This document shows positions 11,556 to 23,222 of a stretch of DNA of 64,000 bases, one piece after another. The position numbers and the translations under genes were made by a program. This stretch comes from Kalmusia sp. IMI 367209 (taxonomy: Eukaryota; Ascomycota; Dothideomycetes; Pleosporales; Didymosphaeriaceae): positions 1,860,001 to 1,924,000 of the forward strand of contig JAPEUQ010000009.1 in NCBI GenBank assembly GCA_027946365.1, read 5' to 3'. The notes below the pieces were generated by a model. That model saw only the letters and a program-made list of their open reading frames with translations, searched no databases and had not been told where the DNA came from. The first letter of the stretch is position 1. Each line of letters starts with the position of its first letter.

Positions 11556-12523
11556 ATGCGTTGCGCCTTTGCACTCCCGCTCATAGGGGTTTCGCTCGCG
11601 TCATCAAGCACGCTGCAGAACATATTGAAAAACACCGATCAGACAAACAAATATAAGTATCCAACAGATTTTACAAGGGGCATCCTGCCGGTAGGTTCGA
11701 ATGCATCGGATCATGAGGTATTAGCTGACTGGAGGAGAAACCGTTTCATAGTCACAATGACTACTGGCGGGACGTGCCATTCTACTCGGGTCTATCTTAC
11801 GGTGCAATCTCAACCGAAGCAGACGTCTGGTTAATTAACGGAACGCTATATGTTGGTCACGAACGCCAAGCTCTTACTAAAGAGCGAACGCTGGAGTCTT
11901 TATACATCAACCCGATCCTCGACACCCTACATCGTCAGAACCCCGTGACAGATTTTTCATCCGAGCCGACAACCAATGGAGTCTTTGATACGTCTAGTGA
12001 CCAAACACTGTATCTTTTCATCGACCTTAAGACGTCAGGCCCGGAGACTTGGCCCGCAGTTTTGACTGCCCTGGAGCCTCTGCGCAAGGCAGGGTACCTC
12101 TCAACTTATGACGGTACCACGTTCACGTCTAAGCCCGTAACTGTAATTGGTACCGGCAATACACCGATCTGGCTCGTACAGTCCGCCGTTCCTCGCGATG
12201 CTTTCTATGATGCGCCGCTGGCACTACTAAGCAGCACGTTTGACAACATCACAGCGAATGACTCCCCAATAGCCAGTACCGACTTTGAAGCGAGTTTAGG
12301 CGCCGTACGAAAGCAAGAGTTCAATGATACTCAGTTGGGGACTCTGAGGTCACAGCTTCAGGCAGCTCATGTTAAGGGTATCAAAGCGAGATACTGGAAC
12401 CAGCCTGCGTTCCCGGTTGGAACGAGGAATGCTATTTGGAGGACTCTGTGGGATGAGGGAGTGGATTTCATCAATGTTGACGATCTTGAGGGCGCGGCTG
12501 GATTTTGGCAGAATCTAGGATAA
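11556..12523 (+). CDS. Aim6-type PLC-like phosphodiesterase family protein, secreted
   Basis: Fungal protein of the Aim6 family (altered inheritance of mitochondria protein 6), with a PLC-like phosphodiesterase TIM-barrel fold; its reaction is not established. Exon 1 11556-11690 encodes a signal peptide (MRCAFALPLIGVSLASS). A short intron (11691-11737; the acceptor could also be 11734) joins it to exon 2, 11738-12523, giving about 306 aa. The join recreates the family hallmark HSHNDYWRDVPFYSGLSYG, followed by ISTEADVWL and LYVGHE, where the His, Glu and Asp residues equivalent to the phosphodiesterase metal site lie. LYLFIDLKT is the next core strand. The C-terminus (KARYWNQPAFP, NVDDLEG) matches the family. 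Divergent from the P450. Confidence 0.83.
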
Positions 12524-12630
12524 GCCAATTAAATCGAATTCAATAGGCTATGAGGCCCTTGAACGATGTCAAGTATTGCGGGAGGGAGCAGTGAAACAAG
12601 GAAGCAGATCGATCGTATAATGGAGCGAAT

Positions 12631-13488
12631 CTATTTCTTAATTTTCTTCTTCCCGTCTTCTTTTGTGTCTCTGGCAAAACCTCCCAGAATCAATGCCTCC
12701 CGCGAGGCTGTATTAATTATGCGGAACCGATCCGGTCCGAGATGAATGCCACCGTACCATCTCGTGACTACTACCATGACGTTCCACACATCCATCAATT
12801 GCATAAGATGAAGCATCCTCCCACCAGCGGCTGTCTCACCGTCATCGTTACAGTCCTGGTAGCTAGTATCATTCGCTCCTCGAATACGCCAGGCGGTCAT
12901 ATTGTGAGTAGCTCGCGCTGCCTTCTTATCTGTCGCTAAGAGATGCGCAACGTACTGTTTTGCTTCAGTTGGAGACGAGACTGGGGCCACACGTGCGAGG
13001 AAGATGGATTTCTTCTCGGTGATTGGCGGGGCAATGATCCAAGGCGGTTCTGGCCCTAGATATAAGGACGTATCCTGCGGTACTTCTAGTGGTACTTGTT
13101 CATGAACCGAAGAATATTTTTTATGGCTGTGTAAATCCACAGCTCCTTTCTCTTCTGCTTCCTCTATGGCTTCGCGTGTCTCTTCAAGTAGATCGTAAAT
13201 ACAAGCTTCGCCCGGGTTGTAGACCTGAGCCAGTACGCCTCTTATCACATCGACAATCTTATTTCCCATACCCTTCTGCACGTCTTGACCAATGCTTTGT
13301 GTCCCCAGTATTGATGGAGGAGCAGCCGGATAGTCGCTGGGGAATTCAATCTTTAATGTGATCGCTGGGAACGAGGGGAGTCGCAAACTGCAGAGAGTGG
13401 TATCATCGCTAAGAGACACAAGTGTGTCTTCTTCAAATATAGAGTTTATCGAGATAATTTCATCCTGAATCGCTTCGTTGGCCGACAT
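12631..13488 (-). CDS. Yih1/IMPACT homologue, Gcn2 regulator
   Basis: Single-exon 285-aa protein with an N-terminal RWD domain (about 5-108, containing the FPSDYPAAPPSI motif) and a C-terminal ancient IMPACT/UPF0029 domain (about 150-265, with RWYGGIHLGPDRF and INTASREAL). Yih1/IMPACT binds Gcn1 through the RWD domain and so restrains activation of the eIF2-alpha kinase Gcn2 in the cytosol; it also binds actin in yeast. The tail is a lysine run. It shares a 188-bp divergent promoter with the CID-domain gene. Domain order and length match the family. Confidence 0.92.
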   Translation of the reverse strand: MSANEAIQDEIISINSIFEEDTLVSLSDDTTLCSLRLPSFPAITLKIEFPSDYPAAPPSILGTQSIGQDVQKGMGNKIVDVIRGVLAQVYNPGEACIYDLLEETREAIEEAEEKGAVDLHSHKKYSSVHEQVPLEVPQDTSLYLGPEPPWIIAPPITEKKSIFLARVAPVSSPTEAKQYVAHLLATDKKAARATHNMTAWRIRGANDTSYQDCNDDGETAAGGRMLHLMQLMDVWNVMVVVTRWYGGIHLGPDRFRIINTASREALILGGFARDTKEDGKKKIKK

Positions 13489-13676
13489 CCTTGAAGAGCT
13501 TTGCCGTGAGCGTGAAACGGTGAGGAAAGACTGCTCAATATGACGCTAGACCTGCAAGGATTTGGCGTAAAGCACAGACCACCACGCGAAGAAGAAGCTC
13601 AAGTTCCAAATAGCCCCATCACGATCTCCCTTTCTCCAACGTCTCTCAAGGAGCCCATAAATCGTCAGCAGGTGCC
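13489..13676. promoter_or_regulatory. short bidirectional promoter, YIH1 / CID gene
   Basis: Only 188 bp separate the two divergent ATGs, so both genes must share this promoter and leader space. No clear TATA box is visible. Confidence 0.45.
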
Positions 13677-15609
13677 ATGGCGACCAGCGATGAGCTCAAG
13701 CGCGCTGAAACCGGCCTCCGTATTGCACAACTAAAATTTAAAAACGCGTTGAAGCGGGAGGATTACTCGCCGCATTCTCTGCCGTCTGTCTCCATCGAGT
13801 CCAGCTCAACCTTCTGCGATGATGTAGATGCGGTACTGCAGCGGAACACCACAGAAAACGTCCAGGTATCTATATGAGCGGCATCGAGCCACCAAGTCTG
13901 GAGCAGACTAATCGCAAACGTAGACTTGCAAGAAATGGATAGTAAAGCACATAGCTCCCTCAAAGACCCGCATTACAGTGCTCGGTGAATACTTGGTTGC
14001 CGTCTCCAAGTCCATTGTTGTAGAACGACCTCTCAAATCTGCGAAAGCCGCCCGAAACCGTCTGGACATACTCCTCATCGTCAGTGATGTCCTCCACGCG
14101 ATTCAGTTTCACCGTGAGGATAGCGCGGCGCAAGGAAACGTTGTTGCATCGTTAAGACCATACATTGAGGACTTGGTCGAATTGGCAGCGCTCGCCGGGC
14201 CGGGAAAGAACTCACTTGTTGAGAAGAAGCTGAAAGCCATGGTCAACTTCTGGGTTACCAGTGGCTGTATCGCTGTTGATGACTTCAACTCTATCAGTGA
14301 GCGGGCAGTCGAAGGACTTGCAGTAGCACAAGGTGCCACTCCCCAGCGGAAGAGAACATATGCGCTGCCAGAGTGGTTTGGCGACAGGAGTGTGCCTTGG
14401 TATGAGCTTTCTGCATCCTACATGGTGGAACCTTTGCTCAAGAATCCCGATCGTCCGATTCCCGCGAATGCAATTATTGCGACCCGATTCGATCAGAAGC
14501 AACCGTCAGAGCGCGTCCGCAAATTGCTTGAGAACTACTTTGAGAATATCGACCTTCAATACGTGCCCACGGCAGACAACCCGAGCGGCGAGACGAAGAA
14601 GCACAGGCTATGGCTTGATCCAATGGGTCAGCTAGTCAAGCAGAACAAAGAGACTGGGGAGACGACAACTGTGTGTAATGGCTACGGGTGGTCGTTGAAT
14701 TTTTGCAAGGAAATGCAAGAGAATGGCATCCCTGACAAGGTCACGGAGCTTCGAGAGGATCACAACGAAAAAGCACGAATCATTAGGGAGAGCCGGTGGA
14801 ACTCAACTTCGCGCGACCCCAGCCGTGGCTTACGATCACCTCCACGCCGTCGATATTCGTATAGCTCTGACTCGCGCTCCCGTTCGCGCACACGCTCGCG
14901 TTCGAGCTCGTCTGGCAAGTATAACCGCGTCGACCGTTCACGATCTCGCGACAACGATAGCGATAGATATGAAGACCGTCGACCTCGATCTTCCCGCAAC
15001 GACGGCAGGATTTACAGCGAGCGTCCCAATCGTTTCGATGACCGTCGCGAATCCGACAGGGGTCTCCTCCCTTCAGAGCACATCACTCGCGAACGTCTCG
15101 ACGATAGGCAATCGCGGTGGAACGACGATCAAAGTAGCTATCCTGATGCCAGCAGAAACAACTTCGTTGGGCCTCCCCAGCAACCGACTGCGTTTTTCTC
15201 TCCAGGCGCTTTCCCTTCCCAAGTGTCACAACCACCCACCATACCTAGAGTCATTGCCCCACTACCACCCCCGGGGCAGTACCCAGGTTTCCCAATGCCG
15301 GGCTTCCCGCCGCCACCTCCACCGCCTGGGCATTTCCATGCAAGTATTCCCCGCCACCCTCCACCACCACCGAACTTTCAAGGACCTTATCAAGGTGCGC
15401 CTCTTAACACAGGAGGTCTTCAAAACAATGCCTACAGCTTTGAAAATAACGCGCCAGCTTATGCGAACAATGTCGGGTATGGAGGCCAACCGCAGGGTAA
15501 CTTTCGCGGAGGCTTTCAGGGTGGGTTTCAGGAAGAGGCGGTATCGCGGTGGTTATCAGCGGGCCGCATCATGGGAGGGGCGGGAGATATTGAAGTCGTG
15601 TCATGTTGA
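13677..15609 (+). CDS. CID-domain RNA-processing protein, CHERP-like
   Basis: Nuclear protein with an N-terminal CTD-interacting domain, the helical bundle that binds the phosphorylated tail of RNA polymerase II, and an RS-rich C-terminal half, as in CHERP/SCAF-type splicing and termination factors. Exon 1 13677-13865; intron 13866-13923 (gtatct, gactaat, gtag); exon 2 13924-15609; 624 aa. The join reads ENVQ-TCKKWIVKHIAPSK, a typical CID helix. Then: CID to about residue 190; conserved middle (LPEWFGDRSVPWYELSASYM, RFDQKQPSERV); RS dipeptides (about 360-430); proline-rich GFPPPPPPPGHF; Gly-rich end. The last 25 residues look out of frame: neighbouring frames hold GRGG, YRGGYQR and HHGRGGRY followed by a stop. 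Confidence 0.8.
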
Positions 15610-16329
15610 AGTATGTGATGGTAGCTACATCTTGAGCGGTGCAAGGTGAAGAAGTTACGATAAGTGTTGGAATGTGGAACACTGAGGATTAATTGCGAGA
15701 CTCGCAGCGTCGGGCCGCCTTGATGGCAAACAAGACGAGCCTACGTGTCCATGTTTGGGTAGTTTACGTAACACATTTAACCCATGGAGATCTGCCGTAG
15801 ACTGTCAAAACAATCAGTCGTCTGTGCCTCCTTCACTAGTCCCATTGACTTTCGCATAACACCATATCGGATTTAATGAAAAGTAGCATCCCATTAAATT
15901 GAGAAAGGGCCAGCAACAAGCTTTACAAAATATACATGTCCACTGGGCATCCTATCAAGAAGGTTCATGTGGGGTCACCGAGAGCAGCGTGAGCTCGAAT
16001 CATACAAATCTCTAACGAATCAGCAGTTCTGAATGCATTTTCCCCTTCACATTCCCGTACTACGTAATAGATTTTTGAACCATCGCTGTACGACAATTTT
16101 ACATCCCCGCCATCCCCGCCTTCTCCGCCATCCAACGCGCCTTCCCTGTTTTGCGGCAGCGGAGCTAAGCAGCACTCGATTGGCTGGCACGGGAGTCCAG
16201 GTAGGTCCGCGCTCGCGCTTTGTCCCTCATCACTCGTCGACATCCCACAACTCAGAGCACCAACCATCTCGTCCTAACCATGGGCAGTCTTCACTTATTC
16301 GTTTTCAACGATAGCGCTCGCGGTGCGTA
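15610..16329. other. intergenic region
   Basis: 720 bp between two plus-strand genes. No gene seen; presumably the 3' end of the CID gene and the promoter of the next. Confidence 0.45.
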
Positions 16330-19300
16330 ATGGCACCAGCACATAAGCAAGGACGCAAAAGCAACGACGGGTCAGGTAAAAAGCGAAAGAAGACGGCTCC
16401 CTCACCAGCTATCCACGACGACGACAACGACGACGACCGAGAGTGGGCTTTTAAGGCTATCCTCGAGAAGAAGATCGCCAAAAAAGGAGAGCTAGAACTC
16501 CGCTACCCTCACGGAACAATCATATACACTAGCAAAGAGGGAGAATTGTGGTATCTTATCGAGTGGGAGGACGACCCGGAAACTGGGGAAGTATTCGAAA
16601 ACTCGTGGACACCTGCCACGAACGTGACAGGGGTCGAATCCCCATCTTGGGAGACGCAAGAGGTAGTGAAAGCAGCAACTACCACACGAAGCGACCGTGA
16701 TCGCGCCAGCACACCCAACAGACAACGTCGCCGGCGCATAGTCGAGAGCAGCGAGCCATCTACTCCTCCCTCGGTACAGTCAACGCCGGCTATCTCCACC
16801 CACAGTTCGCCGTCACCTAAGCCGAAGCGCACATCTCCTCGCGTTGAGATCAACCCACGAAATCCCTCGAGTCTTGAGAGCTTCCAAAGCCTGTCATTAT
16901 CTCAGCAGGAACTACAATTATCTTACTTATCTCCTGTCAGTTCGATCGCTAGTTCGCAATCCTGGTCGCTCCACGAGACATCTACTCATCATTCCACGGG
17001 TGTAGTACTCGATTCGGAATCGGAAGACGAGGTAGAGGATAACCCGTCGGCGAGCTACCTCCCACCCACACAAAATACACGTACCACCGGTAGCGCTAGC
17101 CATCCGCACACCTCTTCTACTAGCGAGGTGGGTTTTATCACACATATGAGTCAACGTGAGCTAATGAGTGTATGTAGGACACAGACATTCCTATCTCTCT
17201 CGAAGAATCACAAACTCCACATTCACCATCAATCTCTATCCCAGAAACCGAACCCGAACACAATCTTGTGTCCTTTTCTGACCAGGAACACGGAGCTGCC
17301 GAAGACTCCCTAGTGCTCTCGCAACCAGAGGATCATCAAGAGATTCCGGACGCTTTTCAGACTGGAGCATCGCTGTCGCAGACCATTGCTGGGGGGTCAG
17401 TAGCGCAAGTTCCGCTTTCCGGTCGAGAGCAGTACGAGCACGCGCTCCAGACTCGGTCTTCAGATACTGCTGGTCAGCCAAGCGGTGAAGTCGACAGGGG
17501 GGATCAAACTACGCTCCTCGACTCAATTACTGAGCCTTCGCCATCCAAGTCGCAGCACGAAATTTTTGCAGTAGAGACTGAAGTACAGTCCAGGGAACTA
17601 TCAGCAATACCCTTAGTTGAGGAAGCAGAACTGTCCCCGGTAGAGGATTCAGAAACACACTTGCACGAGCAAGACACCCACGCGAGTGAACCGAAAAGTC
17701 TCATTTTGGTATCCTCGTCAACGTCTCAAGAACCACCTTTCAAGCAGCAGAACGCACAAACCGTTCCTACAAATATTTTTCTAAGCACCCAGGACGAGGG
17801 CCAACAGAGTGTTCGTGCGATTATTGGACAAGATATCGCTATCGCGAGCCCTCGGTCACGGCACGATTCATCACAAGAGTCACCAAAACCCATTGTGACA
17901 AGCACGAATATCTCATCACCGGCTCCACAACCACCACCGGAGTCACTACAAACATTAGACACAAACGTGCTCACTCCTCCGAGAATCGAAACACATGATA
18001 GTTCCTCTTCGTCAATGACTATGGATGAACAGACCGTGCAAATACTCGCCGAACTCAAGCAAGAAGCAGCAGACAATGTCAAGCGCAAGATTGCGGCGCG
18101 TAGATCGGTACAGCAAGCGCCGTCTGAAACGGGTACTAGGTCTCCATCCACGATACCCAATAGCCTACCCATATCGCAAGTGCCGACGTCCTTGAGGACG
18201 GTGGCTATTTCAAGGCCTGCACCGGAGCCAGCAGAACCACAAACCGAAAAAATCAGTGATGATCAACATAGCAATGCAATGGATACCGACACTGAATTTG
18301 CTACGAATGTTGTAGAGCCAATGGACGATGATCAACCAAGTGATTCCAACGACGAAGATAGCCTGCTGAATGATGAATTACAGTTGCAGGATCACGAATA
18401 TATCGTCCCGCTTCCAATGGAAGGTCGCCAAAAAATCATGTATCAGGATACAATTAAAAAGTATAAAGAGGTTTTAGATAACTTCGTCTTACAACCTCAA
18501 GAGGCTGACCAACACGAAGTTGAGAAGGCTTTCCACGAGCTGCGTTCTATTGAGACACATGTCGACCTTGTGTGGAATAGAAATGATTCTTCTCAGCCTC
18601 CTGACACTTCGGCCTCCAGAGACCAACACTTAGTTCAATGGAGTTACGATAACTCTGTGAAATTCAGGTACATGGGTGCGCTCTTCGACAAGCTGCGAGA
18701 GCTTGAACTACATGCAATCATAGTGATCGAGAATGAGGACAACAAGCGTCTATTTCAAATTACAGAATCCTTTCTACGAGGAAAGCATTTTAACTTTGAA
18801 TCTCCTATTACTGGACAGACAGCGAGCGCGATAAATAATGAAGGCCGCTTAAGAATCACGATACTGTCAAGTACCTCATCTCATATTGTACGACCAGCGG
18901 ATTTGATCGTATGCCTCGATGGCAGCCTAGAAGCGGCCAAGATCTGGACAAAATCCTGGGCAAGAAAACCTGATGAATCGCACGTAAGATGCCTTCACCT
19001 GGTCATACCTCTAGCGATTGGTCATATTGAGCGATGTTTATCCCCGAACCTCGATGCTAGGAAAAAATTGCACACGATCACGGCAACATTAGCACAGTTC
19101 AACAAGAAAAAGGAGATTGGTAAGGCTGTGGACAGAACCACACCTAGGACAAATGAAGCTGCGACAAACGTGGTCAGATTTCTCTTCCCATTGCCAGAAG
19201 AGCCAAGTTTATCCGAGTGGCCGCTCCCAGGCATAGGGAGTATCAAGAAAGTTGTTGAATTCCAATCTCAGAAAGTGCCTGATATTGCAGCGTCCCCTAT

Positions 19301-20234
19301 ATCTGCATCTAATGCTGCTAGCAAACGACCTCTAGTACTGGACGACGACCGTGTTGATCCTCCGAAGAGAATGCGCTTCACACCTCAGCCACAGATACAG
19401 CTGGGGAACGATACCAGCCACATCAGTGATCCCGTTACTGGAACATCCTTAGGCGCTGGATTCGGAGTCTCTGACCGACAGCTTTACGACGTAGAGAGGA
19501 AACGATTTCGTGAGGTCGAAAAAAGTTTCAGCAAGCAACAGTTGGTCCACGAGGAGACCAGCCGAAAGAACAGAGAGTTGAATGGCCGAATCGAGGAACT
19601 CGGAACGAAGCTGGAGGCCAGCTTGAAGCGTGAAGCTACCATGAAAAAGCTTCTCGAAACGAGGAAAATGGAGAACGTCGAGCTATCGAAGCGCTTCAGT
19701 GAGCTTGAGGACGCCCAGTCCTTGTCGCCAAACGAGCAGATCGTCAAGATCACCCAACTCACTAAAGAGTTAACCGAAGCCAAAAAGTCGGCAGAAACCG
19801 CTGTCTGCAGCAAAATTTCTACAGAAAACACCTTGGAGTACGTTCAAGACCAGTACCGCACTCTGCAAACCCAGCACGGTGACCTCGAAAAAGACTTCCG
19901 CGCAGCCGTCGCCCAAGAAATCAAGCTCAAACGGGAAGCTTCTGGCAAGGCCCAAGAAACCGTTCGCCTCCACCACGAGCGGCAGGACCGCCTCGCTGCG
20001 CAGAAGGCTACAGGGAACGCGGATCAGACCAAGATCTTGAAACGTCAGCTCTTCGTCAAATCGCAGGAATGTGACCGTATGAAAGCCGAGATCGAGAAAA
20101 TACGCGCGACGCGGGGTGTGGGCGGTGGGACGAGGGCCGCTACCCCGGGTACGAGGACACCCCGGCCAGGCAGTAGGGCGGCAAGTCCCGCGCAGAACGG
20201 GCGGGATAGGCTGAGCAATCTGCGCAATGGATAA
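16330..20234 (+). CDS. HDA1-complex subunit 2/3-like protein with N-terminal chromodomain
   Basis: Large nuclear silencing protein, 1284 aa. Exon 1 16330-17127, intron 17128-17177 (gtgggt, gctaat, gtag, phase 0), exon 2 17178-20234. Residues about 40-100 resemble a chromodomain (EWAFKAILEKKI, GELWYLIEWEDDPETGEVF, ENSWTPATNV), the module that reads methylated histone tails. A Ser/Thr/Pro-rich disordered stretch follows (about 110-650). Residues about 665-960 match the HDA2/3 region of class II histone deacetylase complexes (VPLPMEGRQKIMYQDTIKKY, LRELELHAIIVIENEDNKRL), a helicase-like fold. A coiled coil spans about 1030-1245 (RFREVEKSFSKQQLVHEETS onward). Expected role: docking an Hda1-type deacetylase on chromatin. 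The family call is good; the exact orthologue is less certain. Confidence 0.82.
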
Positions 20235-21259
20235 TCTCCTCGTACTCCTCCTTCTTTGAAGCACATAGCCAATCTCCGGACTCGGCGACAAAGCAACTAC
20301 CGAATTTTAGGACGACTCAGCGCCAGAAGAAGAATGGGTGGAATTGAAAGTAGTGGTGGGTATGTCGTAAAGAGAGAAAGAGGAATGCGCCGGCGCTGCC
20401 GATGGATGACGTGGAGTGGATGGCTGTTCATGCGTTTAAAATTGATAGCGGAGAGGAGTCGGACTGGGATAGACCGAGCTGTTAGGGTCTGATGGCACTT
20501 TCTTGCTTAGTAGGAAACGTTTGGCGTTTGGAATTAGTATAACTTAGGTCTTCGGTGTCGATGTGCGTACCTACGTGAGTGCTCAAAGGAGTTGGGAGGG
20601 CTATTCTTTGCTCTAATATCAATGTGAGGAGGTGGTCGAGTGTCATTCGCTTGATTTACTTTACTCGATTCTCTCACTCGCTTGTACGGGCCTTGTTTCA
20701 TCCTTGTGAAGATGACTTGATCGTTGTGGATGGAGAGAACATGGAAACACGCGGCAGAGTGGTATGGAGTGATGTTACTGTATGCTCGTCTATCGACCAG
20801 TCCATCGTCCATAACCTGGGCTGACGAGACGCTAGGTGTTGGGGAACCTTACGGCTGACGAGAACAAATTAGCAAGTGTAGCCAAGACGATTGCTTGCTT
20901 ATGTCAAATCAGGGGAGCTGAGAGTGAACATCTACATTACTTGGTCATGATCACTGGACAGCATGTAGAGAAGGAAACAACACAAGGATTGTTTAGTATT
21001 CCATGTCTCGTTTGGACACTACGAAAAAGTGTTGCCATACGTGAACTCTATGTATTGGGCTGACCTACGTGTAGCCAGATTGGTTATACGCCATCGTAAT
21101 TGCGTAGCAGCTCGACAACGAACTACTCTTGAGGAGATCCTGGATCGGTTGGAGAAGTAGACTTGACATGTTATCGCTCGTAGTATGCCGAGCAGGCCTT
21201 GCAAGCGTCTAAGGTAGGTGGGATGGAGAAAAGTGCTTCGTATCCCGTCTCGTGCTATT
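20235..21259. other. convergent intergenic region
   Basis: About 1 kb between two converging genes. Only short domain-free frames; nothing identified. Confidence 0.45.
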
Positions 21260-22813
21260 TCAACCCTCAACTTCCATTCCATCTACCGCGCTCTCTTTAT
21301 CCTCCTGATTCTCCTGCGAGACTTTCGATTCCTTTTTGGGCGTCAGGTCCCACGCAAGAAGTATGCTGTTGCCTCCCACATTATTTCGTAGCTCAAGTCT
21401 CACCATCCTACCCACCTCCTTCTTGCGCTCAATACCAAACTTCTTATCCAACTTCGCAACTAAGCCTGCTCTTACATCCTCAGTCGGCCACGACTCCTTC
21501 GGCACATGGATCTTCTTCTCACCCCGCCAACGCTGCGGAGTCGGCATGTTCTGCATCGTGTCTCTATCGATATAGCCATACGTCATGAAATCGAGGAGGT
21601 ACTGCTGGACGCGCAGACGTCGCTTGATACCTTCTATAAAGAGCATGTCGACGGGCGACTTCATCGGATCTCCTTGCCAGTCCCAATTCTCACGGCACAG
21701 AATACTCGTCTCTTCCATGGGTACACCGTTCTCGGTCTCGTCAGCGAGCCAAGAATGCGTGTCTACGTCTAGGTCGTCGAGAAGATACGTCCGCACTAGC
21801 ATGTCAGTCGCTTCGTCGTAGTCCATGATGTATTTTCCGATGAGGAGGCGGTAGAGCGTAGTCAGAGATTTCTGCGTGAGCAACATGTGCGAGAGATTCA
21901 TAAACCCATGGCCGAATATAGGGTGGCTGAAGTGCATGTTAAGCTTAATGAAGAAGAGGTGGAAGAAGTAGATATCTTGGTCGGACCAGATCTCTTTGTC
22001 AGAGAGGAGAGCCTTGCGAAGTGCTGTAGTTGGCATTTCCATTAGGAGCCAGAACTTCATAAGGACGACGTTTGTATTGCGCGGTACGCTGTGTCCTTCC
22101 ACTCCTAAGATAGTGAGCATACCTCGCACAATGTTATCGCGAAAAAGTACCATCTTCGTCCAGCGCAGACTGGGGATGTCGCGGGCGAGATGCGGGCGGC
22201 CATCCATAGGGCGCAGCATGGGGTCGCTGATGCACAACTCAGGGAAGTGAACCCAGCTGAAGATATAGGCTGCCTGCGGGGCATGGTAGCTCGCGAAATC
22301 ATGGATGATGGACGTGCTGTATTTATTGAAGCGATAGTGGAATTCCTTGTCGATGGCATATAGATCGATTATGGTCTGAGGAGGCAGTCGAATCGCGAAG
22401 TGGAAGAAGAGGTTCGGGTGGCGCAGGATGGCTTTGTATGTGTTGAAACGCTGGGGAACGGTTGAGTCGGGCAGAGAAGGACCCCAGACGGTCGCTGCGA
22501 CGTTGCGAAGACGATGGTGATGTCGGCGCACAATTCGGGGTGCCATGATACGCGAGGGAATTTTCGGTACCGCCGCTGAGCCAGTGCAATTCGTTTCGAT
22601 GTCCTCTTCTGCAGGGCGTTTGCCCTTGCCCTTTCCGGACGTGAAATCGTCGGTCATTGAACTGGGTGAGGCTGTTACTTCTGAGAGGGAGCCTGGAAAC
22701 TTGGACGAAGCATGAGTAGGCAGGTGGCGATCGTAGTCGGTCGGTGATACCTGGTACGAGGCATACCCTGTGTCGGCGTCTCTCATAAGCTTGTCCTGCG
22801 ACTCGCGCTCCAT
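21260..22813 (-). CDS. conserved hypothetical protein, 517 aa
   Basis: Single-exon protein I cannot assign. Residues 1-85 are disordered and contain a basic KGKGKRPAEED patch. A folded region runs from about 110 to 460: FNTYKAILRHPNLFFHFAIR, then LPPQTIIDLYAIDKEFHYRF, which has the shape of an F-box-like or HEAT-type helical start, then aromatic-rich helices (WSDQDIYFFHLFFIKLNMHF, HPIFGHGFMNLSHMLLTQKS). The tail is acidic (EDKESAVDGMEVEG). No signal peptide; hydrophobic stretches are amphipathic rather than membrane-spanning. The long clean frame with even codon use makes it a real gene. A degenerate F-box protein is one possibility, without proof. Confidence 0.75.
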   Translation of the reverse strand: MERESQDKLMRDADTGYASYQVSPTDYDRHLPTHASSKFPGSLSEVTASPSSMTDDFTSGKGKGKRPAEEDIETNCTGSAAVPKIPSRIMAPRIVRRHHHRLRNVAATVWGPSLPDSTVPQRFNTYKAILRHPNLFFHFAIRLPPQTIIDLYAIDKEFHYRFNKYSTSIIHDFASYHAPQAAYIFSWVHFPELCISDPMLRPMDGRPHLARDIPSLRWTKMVLFRDNIVRGMLTILGVEGHSVPRNTNVVLMKFWLLMEMPTTALRKALLSDKEIWSDQDIYFFHLFFIKLNMHFSHPIFGHGFMNLSHMLLTQKSLTTLYRLLIGKYIMDYDEATDMLVRTYLLDDLDVDTHSWLADETENGVPMEETSILCRENWDWQGDPMKSPVDMLFIEGIKRRLRVQQYLLDFMTYGYIDRDTMQNMPTPQRWRGEKKIHVPKESWPTEDVRAGLVAKLDKKFGIERKKEVGRMVRLELRNNVGGNSILLAWDLTPKKESKVSQENQEDKESAVDGMEVEG

Positions 22814-23222
22814 GAGAATTTAAGACTCCTAAGCCGGGGCCCGAGACGAAGCAAAAAGACGAGAGTGAGAGAAAATAAGGTGTTGGTATTGTTCAACCTT
22901 AGATATTTAAATGTGGTATCACCAGCACAACGCCAGTGACGTAAAGCCATCAGATACGGAAAGAGCGACTGATGAATGAAGCGCGACCCCGCATGTCCGG
23001 TAGTCAAGAATGAAATGAGAACAATATATCTCCACCATGCAATGACCTGTTTGTAGGTCTGAGGGGCGCCTGTTGAAGGCCATGCATCTAGTCTAAATGC
23101 AAAGAAATGACCACAACCGCCCTACGTGAGTGGATGAACACCGCCGTAAACGCCCGCCATGTTTTTGCGACTTTGGTAGTAATACAGTATTAGACGAGAT
23201 ATCATGCTACGTGAGAGACAGG
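22814..23222. other. intergenic region
   Basis: About 400 bp between the GTP cyclohydrolase 3' end and the next minus-strand gene's start. Nothing identified. Confidence 0.4.

Noticed and set aside
11692..11710. ggttcgaat, resembling a tRNA B-box
   Set aside because: It lies in an intron of the Aim6-like gene and there is no matching acceptor stem or A-box around it.
14723..15649. 308-codon plus-strand frame inside the CID-domain gene
   Set aside because: It is the +1 shadow of the RS-rich coding region; the CID frame has the recognised domain and splice join. Only its last part is relevant, as the possible displaced RGG tail.
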